Shown here: positions 17,033-24,440 of the stretch, piece after piece
How positions within the stretch are numbered: the first letter of the stretch is position 1
How the letters are laid out: each line of letters starts with the position of its first letter
Origin: Phycisphaerae bacterium
GTDB taxonomy: Bacteria; Planctomycetota; Phycisphaerae; Phycisphaerales; SM1A02
NCBI GenBank assembly: GCA_016873315.1
Contig: VGXL01000005.1
Coordinates: 1 to 49,513, forward strand
Reading direction: 5' to 3'
DNA length: 49,513 nucleotides
Program-made: the position numbers and the translations under genes
The notes under the pieces: generated by a model
What the model saw: the letters and a program-made list of their open reading frames with translations, nothing else
Database searches by the model: none
What the model was told of the DNA's origin: nothing

Positions 17033-17084
17033 GGGCGGAACCTTCGTCGACGAGGCCCCGCTGAAGGCGCCAACGCGCCCTGTC
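17033..17084 (-). promoter_or_regulatory. Putative expression platform between TPP aptamer and thiC start
   Basis: Between aptamer and ATG, the minus strand can form a GGCGC/GCGCC hairpin and then a near-palindrome, CCTCGTCGACGAAGG. The latter would pair the GAAGG ribosome binding site with an upstream CCT-CG arm. No T-run is seen, which favours control of translation over termination. This is an inference from base pairing only. Confidence 0.4.
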
Positions 17085-17157
17085 GCATCCCTACGCCGGC
17101 ATGATCCGGATCAGGTTCAGCGGGTGCTTCTCAGTCCCGAAGGACGCCCCGAGCGAC
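17085..17157 (-). ncRNA. TPP riboswitch (THI element) aptamer
   Basis: Read on the minus strand, the leader of thiC contains the conserved aptamer blocks in order: GGGGCGTCC, GGGACTGAGA, the ACCCGC... strand, CTGAACCTGATCCGGATCAT, and GCCGGCGTAGGGA. These are the universal THI-box motifs (CTGAGA, ACCTGAT, GCGTAGGGA). It binds thiamine pyrophosphate and controls thiC just downstream. Confidence 0.95.
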
Positions 17158-17216
17158 CGTCGGAGCATAAGCGAGCCGGGTAGCATCGCCACACCAGTCT
17201 TCGTAAAGGAGCACAC

Positions 17217-17288
17217 ATGGGCGTCGCACGAACGATGTCCGGGGGGCTCCGGGGGCAATCAAGTTCACGCGAGGCAGCGACATGCTGA
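17217..17288 (+). CDS. Short leader ORF (23 codons) coupled to the Lrp-like regulator
   Basis: The ATG at 17217 has a strong ribosome binding site (AAAGGAG with 5-6 bases spacing). The frame runs 23 codons (MGVARTMSGG...) and its TGA (17286-17288) lies just after the regulator's ATG (17282) in the sequence ATGCTGA. The peptide is Gly/Arg/Ser-rich with no repeated amino acid that would suggest attenuation. It could be a translational-coupling leader, or, less likely, the true N-terminus of the regulator separated by a frameshift. Confidence 0.5.
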   Translation: MGVARTMSGGLRGQSSSREAATC

Positions 17289-18244
17289 CCCGCACTGTGT
17301 TCAACGAGGGCTGTCTTCCAGATCTGGAGCCAGCCGATCGGGCGCTGATCGATCAGCTTGTGGTCGACCCCCGCGCTTCGGGCCGCGATCTCGCCAAGGC
17401 GCTGGACTGTTCCGAAGCCAACATCAGCCGACGACTGAACAGGCTGGTGGCCGAACACGCCGTCCGCATTCGGGCGGTCATGTCATTCGACCGAGCTGGT
17501 CTTTCCGCGAGCGCCATCATGATCGTCGAGAGCCGTGATCCCGCCACGCTCGGCGAGCGGCTGGCCGCGCACGAGTGGATTCACTTCATCGCCACGACGG
17601 GACCGATGAACGGACCGCCCCACGCGCTGATCTTGCATGGGTCTGCCACCAACGGAGCCGCGTTTCGCGCGTTGCTCGATCGCGATCTTCGCACGCACGC
17701 TGATGTCACGGTCGTGGATGCGCGCATGGTCCTGGACAACTTCGACGCACCCGAGTCGACCGACGCACAGGGGCACAATTGGCGTGGTGGTCGACCGCTC
17801 GACCGCGTGAACCGCGCGATCATTCGCGAACTGCAGCGCGACGGCCGCGCGACCTTCGCCACGCTCGGCGAGGTCGCTGGGATTTCGTCGACTGCTGCAG
17901 CCGAGCGCTTCCGTCATCTGATCGACGATCAACTCATCACGATGTTGGCGTTCGCTGAGCCATCGCGCCTCGGTCGCCGCGCGGCGGGGCTGTTGCTCGT
18001 GCGTCCCCGCATCGGCACCGACGAAGCGCTCGTCGCTGCACGGTCCGTGGTCGACCCGCGCTGGATCGCCATGGTCTCGGGACCGAGCCCGATCGCGCTC
18101 GAGTGCAGCGCGGCCGACGGTCAGGACCTGCTCGCCGTCGCTGGCCGCGTGGCGGCGTTGCCGGGCATTTCGGATGTCGCGCTCCACCCATATCACGCGA
18201 TTCTCAAGGAATCGTTCGTCTGGTGCTCCGCTGACGAGGAGTAA
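17282..18244 (+). CDS. Tandem Lrp/AsnC-type transcriptional regulator
   Basis: The 320-residue protein contains two copies of the AsnC-type unit. The first winged helix-turn-helix is at about 15-65 (DRALIDQLVVDPRASGRDLA, then CSEANISRRLNRL) with a beta-alpha sandwich after it. The second helix-turn-helix is at about 174-225 (DRVNRAIIRELQRDGRATFA, then ISSTAAAERFRHL) followed by a second sandwich. Single-unit Lrp proteins are about 150-160 residues, so this is a duplication within one chain, resembling the double-domain AhbA/NirD-like or archaeal regulators in length. Such proteins sense amino acids or other small ligands. It sits next to a threonine/serine PLP enzyme, a plausible target. GAGG 7 bases upstream supports ATG 17282. 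Confidence 0.82.
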   Translation: MLTRTVFNEGCLPDLEPADRALIDQLVVDPRASGRDLAKALDCSEANISRRLNRLVAEHAVRIRAVMSFDRAGLSASAIMIVESRDPATLGERLAAHEWIHFIATTGPMNGPPHALILHGSATNGAAFRALLDRDLRTHADVTVVDARMVLDNFDAPESTDAQGHNWRGGRPLDRVNRAIIRELQRDGRATFATLGEVAGISSTAAAERFRHLIDDQLITMLAFAEPSRLGRRAAGLLLVRPRIGTDEALVAARSVVDPRWIAMVSGPSPIALECSAADGQDLLAVAGRVAALPGISDVALHPYHAILKESFVWCSADEE

Positions 18245-18299
18245 TCGCGCACGAGGGTCCGCTCTCGACGCTTCATCGCAGCCGACTAGCCTGCGCGGC

Positions 18300-19256
18300 A
18301 TGCATGCGGCCAGTTTGAGCGACATTCAGGATGCCTGGAGACGCATCGGACCCTTCGTGCATCGCACGCCGGTCATGACATGTCGCACGCTCGATGCGAT
18401 GTCCGGTCGGCCGCTGCACTTCAAGTGCGAATCCATGCAACGCACCGGCTCGTTCAAGCTCCGCGGCGCGACGAATGCCGTGCTTCGCCTGCCTGAAGAT
18501 CGTGCAACACATGGCGTCGTCACACATTCGTCCGGCAACCATGGCCAAGCTCTGGCGCTCGCGGCGCGCACGCGTGGAATCCCCTGCACGGTCGTGATGC
18601 CACACGACTCGGCGCGCGTGAAGAAGGACGCGGTCCGCTCGCACGGCGCCACGATCATCGAGTGCGAGCCCAACGCGGCAGCCCGCGCGGCAGCGGCCGC
18701 TCGTGTCGTGCAGGACACAGGTGCCACGCTCATCCCGCCCTTCGATCATCCTCACATCATCGCGGGCCAGGGAACGGTGGCGCTCGAGTTCCTGGAGCAG
18801 TGTCCACAGCTCAGCGCGATCATCGTGCCCATCGGTGGTGGCGGGCTCATCAGCGGCGTCGCCATCGCCGCAAAGGCGCTCCGGCCAGAGCTGCGCGTCA
18901 TCGCCGCCGAACCGCTCAACGCCGGCGATGCGGCGATCGCCAAACGCACCGGACGCATCGAACCCGTACCGCCCACGCGCACGATCGCCGACGGACTGCG
19001 CACGCCGCTGGGCGAACTCACGCTGCCGGTCGTGCGCGACCTCGTCGACGAGGTCATCACCGTGACCGAAGACGAGATCGTCTCGGCCATGCGTTTGGTT
19101 TGGGAACGCATGAAGATCGTCATCGAGCCCAGCAGTGCAGTCGGCGTCGCAGTCGCGGTGCAGGCAGCGTTCCGCGAACGGCCGCCCCTCGAGACTGGCG
19201 TCGTGCTCTGTGGCGGCAATGTCGATCTTGATGCGCTCCCGTGGATGCGCGGCTGA
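18300..19256 (+). CDS. Threonine dehydratase / serine racemase-family PLP enzyme
   Basis: The 318-residue fold-type II PLP protein has the lysine in TGSFKLRGA, the phosphate- and substrate-binding loops SSGNHGQALA and GGGGLISG, and the C-terminal EPSSAVG. It lacks the ACT-like regulatory domain of biosynthetic IlvA, so it is the short catabolic threonine/serine dehydratase or serine racemase type. Sequence alone does not separate deamination to 2-oxobutyrate/pyruvate from racemisation. The ATG at 18300 is 55 bases after the Lrp-type regulator and matches the family N-terminus. The frame is open further upstream, but that part overlaps the regulator. Confidence 0.88.
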   Translation: MHAASLSDIQDAWRRIGPFVHRTPVMTCRTLDAMSGRPLHFKCESMQRTGSFKLRGATNAVLRLPEDRATHGVVTHSSGNHGQALALAARTRGIPCTVVMPHDSARVKKDAVRSHGATIIECEPNAAARAAAAARVVQDTGATLIPPFDHPHIIAGQGTVALEFLEQCPQLSAIIVPIGGGGLISGVAIAAKALRPELRVIAAEPLNAGDAAIAKRTGRIEPVPPTRTIADGLRTPLGELTLPVVRDLVDEVITVTEDEIVSAMRLVWERMKIVIEPSSAVGVAVAVQAAFRERPPLETGVVLCGGNVDLDALPWMRG

Positions 19257-19279
19257 GCCGATTGCCGACCTGCGGCGCG

Positions 19280-21880
19280 TCAGGGCGCGTTCGCGATCAT
19301 TTCGTCCAAGCGTGCCAACCGTCGTCGATGTTGCTCGCGCGTTGGTTCAAGGACGCCGAGCGCCGCAACATGCACGCGCGCAGCGGCCAGGTTGCCGGCC
19401 TCAAGTTGCGTGGCGGCTGCGAGCTCGCGCAGCGAAGGATCGAATGGATTGATGCGAACCGCGCGTTCGATGTGCGCGCCAGCGCGGGCGCCATCGCCGG
19501 CCGCGCGAGCGATGCGTGACAGTTCGATCGCGTAGGAGTTCTCACGGTCGGTGACCGCGTCCAACCGCTCAAGGTGCGGCACGGCGTCAGCATCGCGCCC
19601 TGCGATGAGGGCAACCTCGGCGAGCTTGCGATGCGGGAAAGGATCCACCGGCCGCGTGCGGCTGTATCGATCGAGTAGCGCGATCACCTCCGGCGCATCA
19701 CCCTCGCCACGCTCGGTGCGCCGTCGAATGGCGAGCTCAAGCAAGTCAGGATGGTCCGGATGCGCGCGCAGCAGAAGATCGAGTTCCTTGTCGCTCACCG
19801 GGTCGACGCGGTCCTTGCCCAAGAGCGCATCAGCCGGCGGCTCCGGCGCAAGCCCCCATGCCTTGACTTGCGCGCTCGCCCACGGCGTGAACCGCTGCAG
19901 AAACTCTTCCTTGGACACCTCGAGCACTTGCGCAAGAACCTGCGACTCCGTGGCGCCCTCTGCGAAAAGCGGAAGCATGCGACGCAACGCCTCGTCGCCC
20001 CATGTCGCGCGGATGAACTCGACCCACCAGTGCCCCTGCGCATACGCCTGGGCTCGGTCGGTGGGCTTCGCCGGTCGCACAAACGCGAGCAGGATCGAAT
20101 CGAAATCGAAGAGCGTTCCGCCCTCGAGCGCCGCCGCGAGCATCTGGCAGTCCTTGTACTCACGACGCTTGTGCTGCAGATCGACGGCAATCGCTTCGGT
20201 CATCCAGTGCGGGATGCGATTGCGCGTTTGCGAGAGCGTGACCGTGTGCACATACTCATGGCGCACGACATCGAGCCAGTCGAAGAGCCCAAGGTGCTTC
20301 TTGCGGCTGCCCTCGCGCGAGACCTCCATCGCGATCACGGGTCCCGTGCACGCGGCGATCGTGTGAATCGCGGGCATCCCCGTGAGCCGCACGCCAAACC
20401 ACTCGTGGTCTGGCATGAGTTCGATGCGCGTTCGCCGCGATGGTTCGTGACCGAGCCGCGCGCAGACCTCGTCGTGCATGGCATCGAGCTGCGAGAGCAT
20501 CCCATCGGCCATCGCATCATCGATGCCTGGTTGCGAACGCAGCGTGAAGTGCTTTCCTTCTCGCACGGGCCACGGCGCCATGTCCTTGAGCAGACGAAGG
20601 CTCAGCGTGGCGCTGACATTGAACGGATCGCGCTCGACGGCCGCGCCGAGCGCTTCGAGCGCGCGAGCATCCTCGCCTGACTGCATGTCCATCAGGCCCA
20701 GTTCCATCGGTGGTTCGCTCCACTCCGGGGCGCGATCCCACGCTCGGCGCAGCAACACCGCAGCGTCCTCGTACTGGCGGCGCCGCGAGAGCATGCGACC
20801 CACCTCAAGCGGAGCATGCGGGCTGCCGGGCGCGGCGCGATCAGCATCGGCGAGGGCTTGTTCCATCGCTTCGGGGCGAAACCGCACCGCATGCATCGCA
20901 GCGAGATAGGCCAGCGCATCGGGTTGCGCGGGTGCGAGCGCCAACACCTGGCGCAGCATCGGCTCTGCACCGTCAGCATCGTCCAACATGAGCGCTGTGC
21001 GCGCACGGAGCAGCGCGGCGGCGGAACATGCCGGCGAGAACGCGTCGATCGCATCGGCGATCGCCTTGGCATCAGCGCTCTCCATCGCGCCCGCGGTGAG
21101 TTCTCCGCGCAGGCGCCACGCTTCGGCCAGTCGCGGGTGCTGTGCCAGCGCATCGGCGAGCGCCTTCCACGCATCGCCACGGTTGTGACGAGCCGCAAGG
21201 ATGCGCGCCTCGATCAGCATCGCTTCCCAATCCGTTCGGTCCAAGGCGCGCGCGGCGCCAAGCGCTGCCATCACGGCCTCGAAGAGTTGCGGCTCCACGC
21301 GGCCAGTCATCGACCAGGCCTCGAGCGCTTCGGCTTTGGCGAGCACCAGATCGCGCTGACCCTGCGTGCGCACGACCGCCGGCATCGGTTCGGCCATCAG
21401 CGGCTCGAGCGCCTTCCGCGACTCGGCGAGTTTGCCGGCACCTGCAAGGGCGATCCCCTTCAACGCCGTGGCGCGCGGCGAGGCATCATCGGCGAGCGCG
21501 GCGAGCGCACGATCCCATGCCCCCTGCTGCACGAGGGCGCGAGCGCGGATCACCGCCGGCACCGTGGGATCGGCGAGCGCAGGCTCATCCCAACGCCACG
21601 CCCACACGGCCGCCTCGGCGGCGCGCAGCGGCGTGTCGAGATCGCCCTGCTCCCACGCGCCGTACCGCACGCGCAGATCCTTGAGCGCATCAGGTGTGGC
21701 AGCCTTCGAATCGAGCGCCGCTCGGCTTGCTGCCGAACGCGGAATCACGGTCGGGTCTTGGCGCCGAGCGGGTGCAGCCGCGTCTTGAGCATTGGCCACC
21801 GCCGTCACGATGGGCGCTGCGAGCAACAGCGCAAGCGCAGTGACGAGGACAGAGCGAGGCACGATGCGGTCGCGCGTCAT
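19280..21880 (-). CDS. Exported TPR protein with gluzincin-type (peptidase MA-like) metallopeptidase domain
   Basis: The 866-residue protein begins at ATG 21880, which overlaps the upstream gene's stop in ATGA. From there residues 1-32 are a good signal peptide (MTRDRIVPRSVLVTALALLL... then VANAQ). Ala-rich helical TPR-like repeats fill residues about 45-440. Residues about 470-665 hold HEYVH (541-545) and a downstream Glu in PHWMTEA (562), the HExxH...E zinc site of gluzincins. More TPR-like helices follow (about 710-866). It probably acts in the periplasm or at the outer membrane. The substrate is unknown. It is the last gene of a four-gene operon. Confidence 0.83.
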   Translation of the reverse strand: MTRDRIVPRSVLVTALALLLAAPIVTAVANAQDAAAPARRQDPTVIPRSAASRAALDSKAATPDALKDLRVRYGAWEQGDLDTPLRAAEAAVWAWRWDEPALADPTVPAVIRARALVQQGAWDRALAALADDASPRATALKGIALAGAGKLAESRKALEPLMAEPMPAVVRTQGQRDLVLAKAEALEAWSMTGRVEPQLFEAVMAALGAARALDRTDWEAMLIEARILAARHNRGDAWKALADALAQHPRLAEAWRLRGELTAGAMESADAKAIADAIDAFSPACSAAALLRARTALMLDDADGAEPMLRQVLALAPAQPDALAYLAAMHAVRFRPEAMEQALADADRAAPGSPHAPLEVGRMLSRRRQYEDAAVLLRRAWDRAPEWSEPPMELGLMDMQSGEDARALEALGAAVERDPFNVSATLSLRLLKDMAPWPVREGKHFTLRSQPGIDDAMADGMLSQLDAMHDEVCARLGHEPSRRTRIELMPDHEWFGVRLTGMPAIHTIAACTGPVIAMEVSREGSRKKHLGLFDWLDVVRHEYVHTVTLSQTRNRIPHWMTEAIAVDLQHKRREYKDCQMLAAALEGGTLFDFDSILLAFVRPAKPTDRAQAYAQGHWWVEFIRATWGDEALRRMLPLFAEGATESQVLAQVLEVSKEEFLQRFTPWASAQVKAWGLAPEPPADALLGKDRVDPVSDKELDLLLRAHPDHPDLLELAIRRRTERGEGDAPEVIALLDRYSRTRPVDPFPHRKLAEVALIAGRDADAVPHLERLDAVTDRENSYAIELSRIARAAGDGARAGAHIERAVRINPFDPSLRELAAATQLEAGNLAAARVHVAALGVLEPTREQHRRRLARLDEMIANAP

Positions 21881-22707
21881 GGAGCGAGCGGACGGCGATC
21901 GACCGTCCATCCTTCTGGTGCTGCCTTGACCTCCACCAGTGCGCGGTCAGCGTCGCTGAGTGGTCCGACCTCCACGGCACGCAGTCGCGCGATCGTGCGA
22001 TCGCCCTCGGTCGAGTCGCGCACGACGGCGATCGGCAGCGCCGTCGCTCGGTCCCACGCCACGATGAGCTGCTTCGAATCGCGTGCGGCGGGCGTGGATG
22101 CGCGCGGCACCAGACGCAGCACATCGCTCGCCGGCAGGTCCTTCCAAAGCGGACTCTCGGGAAGGCTGTCGGGCGTCACGATGTAGTTGGCCAGAACTTC
22201 GCTGCGACGCGCGCCCACCGGGAGCGCTAGCGGACCCTCGCCCGGTTGCAGCGGATCCATGCTCGCGCCCTCGGCCACGAGCTGACGCTCGACTTGCTGC
22301 TTGCGCGCGTCATCGCGCTCGATCAACCATCCATCGCGATAGACGAACACGCGACGGTCCTCGCTCGCGCGGCCTGAACCGTCGATGAACTGATCGATGC
22401 GCAGCGCGATCCGTCGCGTGGGACCGGCCGAACCCTGCAGGACGAGTCGTCCGCGGCGACGCTCGACATCATCCGTCAGCGCATCACGCTTCTCGATGAT
22501 CACCGTGCACGCCATCGACTCCAGACGCGCGCCTGCTGCCTCGGCTGCATCAAGAATTCGCTCGATGTCCGTGCTCGCGGTCGCAGCCTGCGCGCCGTCG
22601 GCCTGCGTGCCATCGACCGGCGCCTGCCCCACCGCCACGACCGAATGGTTCGGCTGCGCGGAGCACGCCACGGCGAGCGCAAGCACCGCGAGCGCGTGCG
22701 TCGTCAC
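21877..22707 (-). CDS. LolA-like exported protein (possible lipoprotein)
   Basis: The 276-residue protein starts with GTG 22707, overlapping the upstream stop as GTGA, and ends overlapping the next start as ATGA. The N-terminus is a hydrophobic segment followed by ACSAQP, a borderline lipobox. The rest shows alternating beta strands (RRGRLVLQGSAG, RIALRIDQFIDG, VFVYRDGWLIERD), then KQLIVAWDRATALPIAVVRD, which resembles the half-barrel of LolA-like carriers of lipoproteins or hydrophobic ligands. Assignment to this fold is by pattern only. Tight coupling on both sides suggests that it works with the membrane protein and the metallopeptidase. Confidence 0.65.
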   Translation of the reverse strand: MTTHALAVLALAVACSAQPNHSVVAVGQAPVDGTQADGAQAATASTDIERILDAAEAAGARLESMACTVIIEKRDALTDDVERRRGRLVLQGSAGPTRRIALRIDQFIDGSGRASEDRRVFVYRDGWLIERDDARKQQVERQLVAEGASMDPLQPGEGPLALPVGARRSEVLANYIVTPDSLPESPLWKDLPASDVLRLVPRASTPAARDSKQLIVAWDRATALPIAVVRDSTEGDRTIARLRAVEVGPLSDADRALVEVKAAPEGWTVDRRPLAP

Positions 22708-23750
22708 TTCGACTCCTCGAACATGTCCATCATGGGATCACTGCCCGAAGCGCCGCCATCTGTGTCGTCACCGTCAACGCCTTGGCTCACGGCGTTGGCG
22801 AGCGTGGCCAGCACCACGACCAGGCACAAGCCCGAGCGCCAAGCCACACCGACGATCGGTTTGGCCCCGCGCAAGCATGGCTTGCAGACCAGAAGCGCGA
22901 AGAACGGTGAGAGCAGGATCACGGCCCAGTGTCCGGGCCGAACATCGCCGTAGTTGTATGCATGCCCGCAGAACGCAAGCACGCACGCGATCGCGGCGAG
23001 CGTCGTCACGCCGGCCGCGGTCCACGGCACGAGTTCGCACATTGCCTCGGCCGGGCACTCCGCGCCACTGGCGACAGCCTTCACCATGGTGTCGGCGCCG
23101 GGCTCGGGAACTGGTGCCGCCGCGCGCAGGCGCGTTGCCTCGCGCAGATTGAGCACGCCGCTGACCATGCCGACCCCTGCGAGCGCCGCGGCCACGGCGA
23201 AGGCAATCACCCCAAGACTCGCGAAGTTCGCCAGCACCATCAAGACGCCGAGTCCTGCGAAGACGATCGCCGACATCATCGCCATGCCCACGCTGCACGC
23301 ATCGCGCGACACGGCGGACCAGAGCAGGCCCACAAGGATGATCGCGACGAGGAGCCCCGCCTGGATGTACGGGTTGCTCGCGGGGAACACCACGTACTTC
23401 CATGCGAAGCCGCCAAGGATCGCCGCCACGATCGACCACTGCGCCCACCACGCCGAGTGCTTTCGCGACACGATCGCACCCACGATCGCCGCCGCGCCGA
23501 CCGCGTACGGCAGGACGTGCCATCGTTCCGCAGGCGGAAGACCGACGGGACCGGCCTCGAGCAAGAAGCTCGCGATGAAGGCGAATGGAGCCGCCAGGGT
23601 CTGACCGAACTGTGCCCAACGAACCACCGGTGCGCGATCAGCTTCAGCGCATCGCGCCACCATCAGCACGCCGATGCCGCCCACCGACAGCCCCAGCAGG
23701 GCTGGCAGCAGCAAGACCTTCACGACATAGAACACGACATCCGAAGACAT
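22704..23750 (-). CDS. Polytopic membrane protein, unknown function
   Basis: The 348-residue protein has about nine or ten hydrophobic segments across its length. A soluble loop at about 205-245 (acidic, with CPAEAMC) follows the seventh, and CKPC lies near the C-terminal end. The C-terminus is acidic (DGDDTDGG..., MMDMFEESK). I do not recognise a family. It starts 3 bases after the YceI-like gene's stop and its own stop overlaps the next start (GTGA), so it is translated from the same message. Confidence 0.78.
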   Translation of the reverse strand: MSSDVVFYVVKVLLLPALLGLSVGGIGVLMVARCAEADRAPVVRWAQFGQTLAAPFAFIASFLLEAGPVGLPPAERWHVLPYAVGAAAIVGAIVSRKHSAWWAQWSIVAAILGGFAWKYVVFPASNPYIQAGLLVAIILVGLLWSAVSRDACSVGMAMMSAIVFAGLGVLMVLANFASLGVIAFAVAAALAGVGMVSGVLNLREATRLRAAAPVPEPGADTMVKAVASGAECPAEAMCELVPWTAAGVTTLAAIACVLAFCGHAYNYGDVRPGHWAVILLSPFFALLVCKPCLRGAKPIVGVAWRSGLCLVVVLATLANAVSQGVDGDDTDGGASGSDPMMDMFEESK

Positions 23751-23753
23751 GCG

Positions 23754-24389
23754 TCACTCGGCCTTCGTCTCGTCGCCCTCGAGCCCGATCACCAGACGCA
23801 CCTCGTCGCCGATCGCCTTCGGCGGCTTCTGGATGCCCCAAGTCATGCCGAACTCGCTGCGCAGGATCGTGAGCGTGCACTCGAATCCGACCTTCTTCCC
23901 ACCGGGCCCCTTGCCCACGCCGGTGACGACGCAGTCGACCGTCACGGGCTTGGTCACGCCGTGCAACGACAGGTCGCCCGTCAGCGTCCAGTGGCGCTCG
24001 GCCACGCGGGTGCCGCCCGTCGACGTGAAGGTGATCGACGGAAACTCCTTCTCATTGAAAAAGTTCGGTCCCTTTAGATTGTTGTCGAGCTTTTCGCTGC
24101 CGGTGTCGATGTTCTTGATCTCGGCGGTGGCCTTGATCACGGGTGCCGCTGAGTCGTCCGCCGGCCACGCCGCGGTGCCCGCGATCGCGTTGAAGCGACC
24201 CCAGAACTGCCCCGCTTCCAAGTGCTGGATCCGGAAGAGCGCCATGCAGTGGACCGGGTCGAGCGTGAGCTCGCCCTCTGCGGCGCGCACGCTCGCAGCG
24301 GCCGCCGTGGGCGCAGCCGGCATGGGCCGCGACACAGCGGCGAACAACGGAATCGCAAGCAACGATGAAACGACGATCAGAGTGCGCAT
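23754..24389 (-). CDS. YceI-like periplasmic protein
   Basis: The 211-residue protein has a signal peptide (MRTLIVVSSLLAIPLFAAVS). The mature part carries the YceI lipocalin-like pattern: LDPVHCMALFRIQHL near the start, IKATAEIKNIDTG, NEKEFPSITFTST, and LTGDLSLHGVTKPVTV. YceI proteins bind isoprenoid or amphiphilic ligands in a beta barrel. GGAGGA 4 bases before ATG 24389 is a strong ribosome binding site, and this is the first gene of the four-gene envelope operon. The usual YceI length is about 190 residues, so it is full length. Confidence 0.93.
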   Translation of the reverse strand: MRTLIVVSSLLAIPLFAAVSRPMPAAPTAAAASVRAAEGELTLDPVHCMALFRIQHLEAGQFWGRFNAIAGTAAWPADDSAAPVIKATAEIKNIDTGSEKLDNNLKGPNFFNEKEFPSITFTSTGGTRVAERHWTLTGDLSLHGVTKPVTVDCVVTGVGKGPGGKKVGFECTLTILRSEFGMTWGIQKPPKAIGDEVRLVIGLEGDETKAE

Positions 24390-24440
24390 GCAATCCTCCG
24401 TGGGATCGTCGGATGATACGGAGCGCAGCCGACGAAATCG

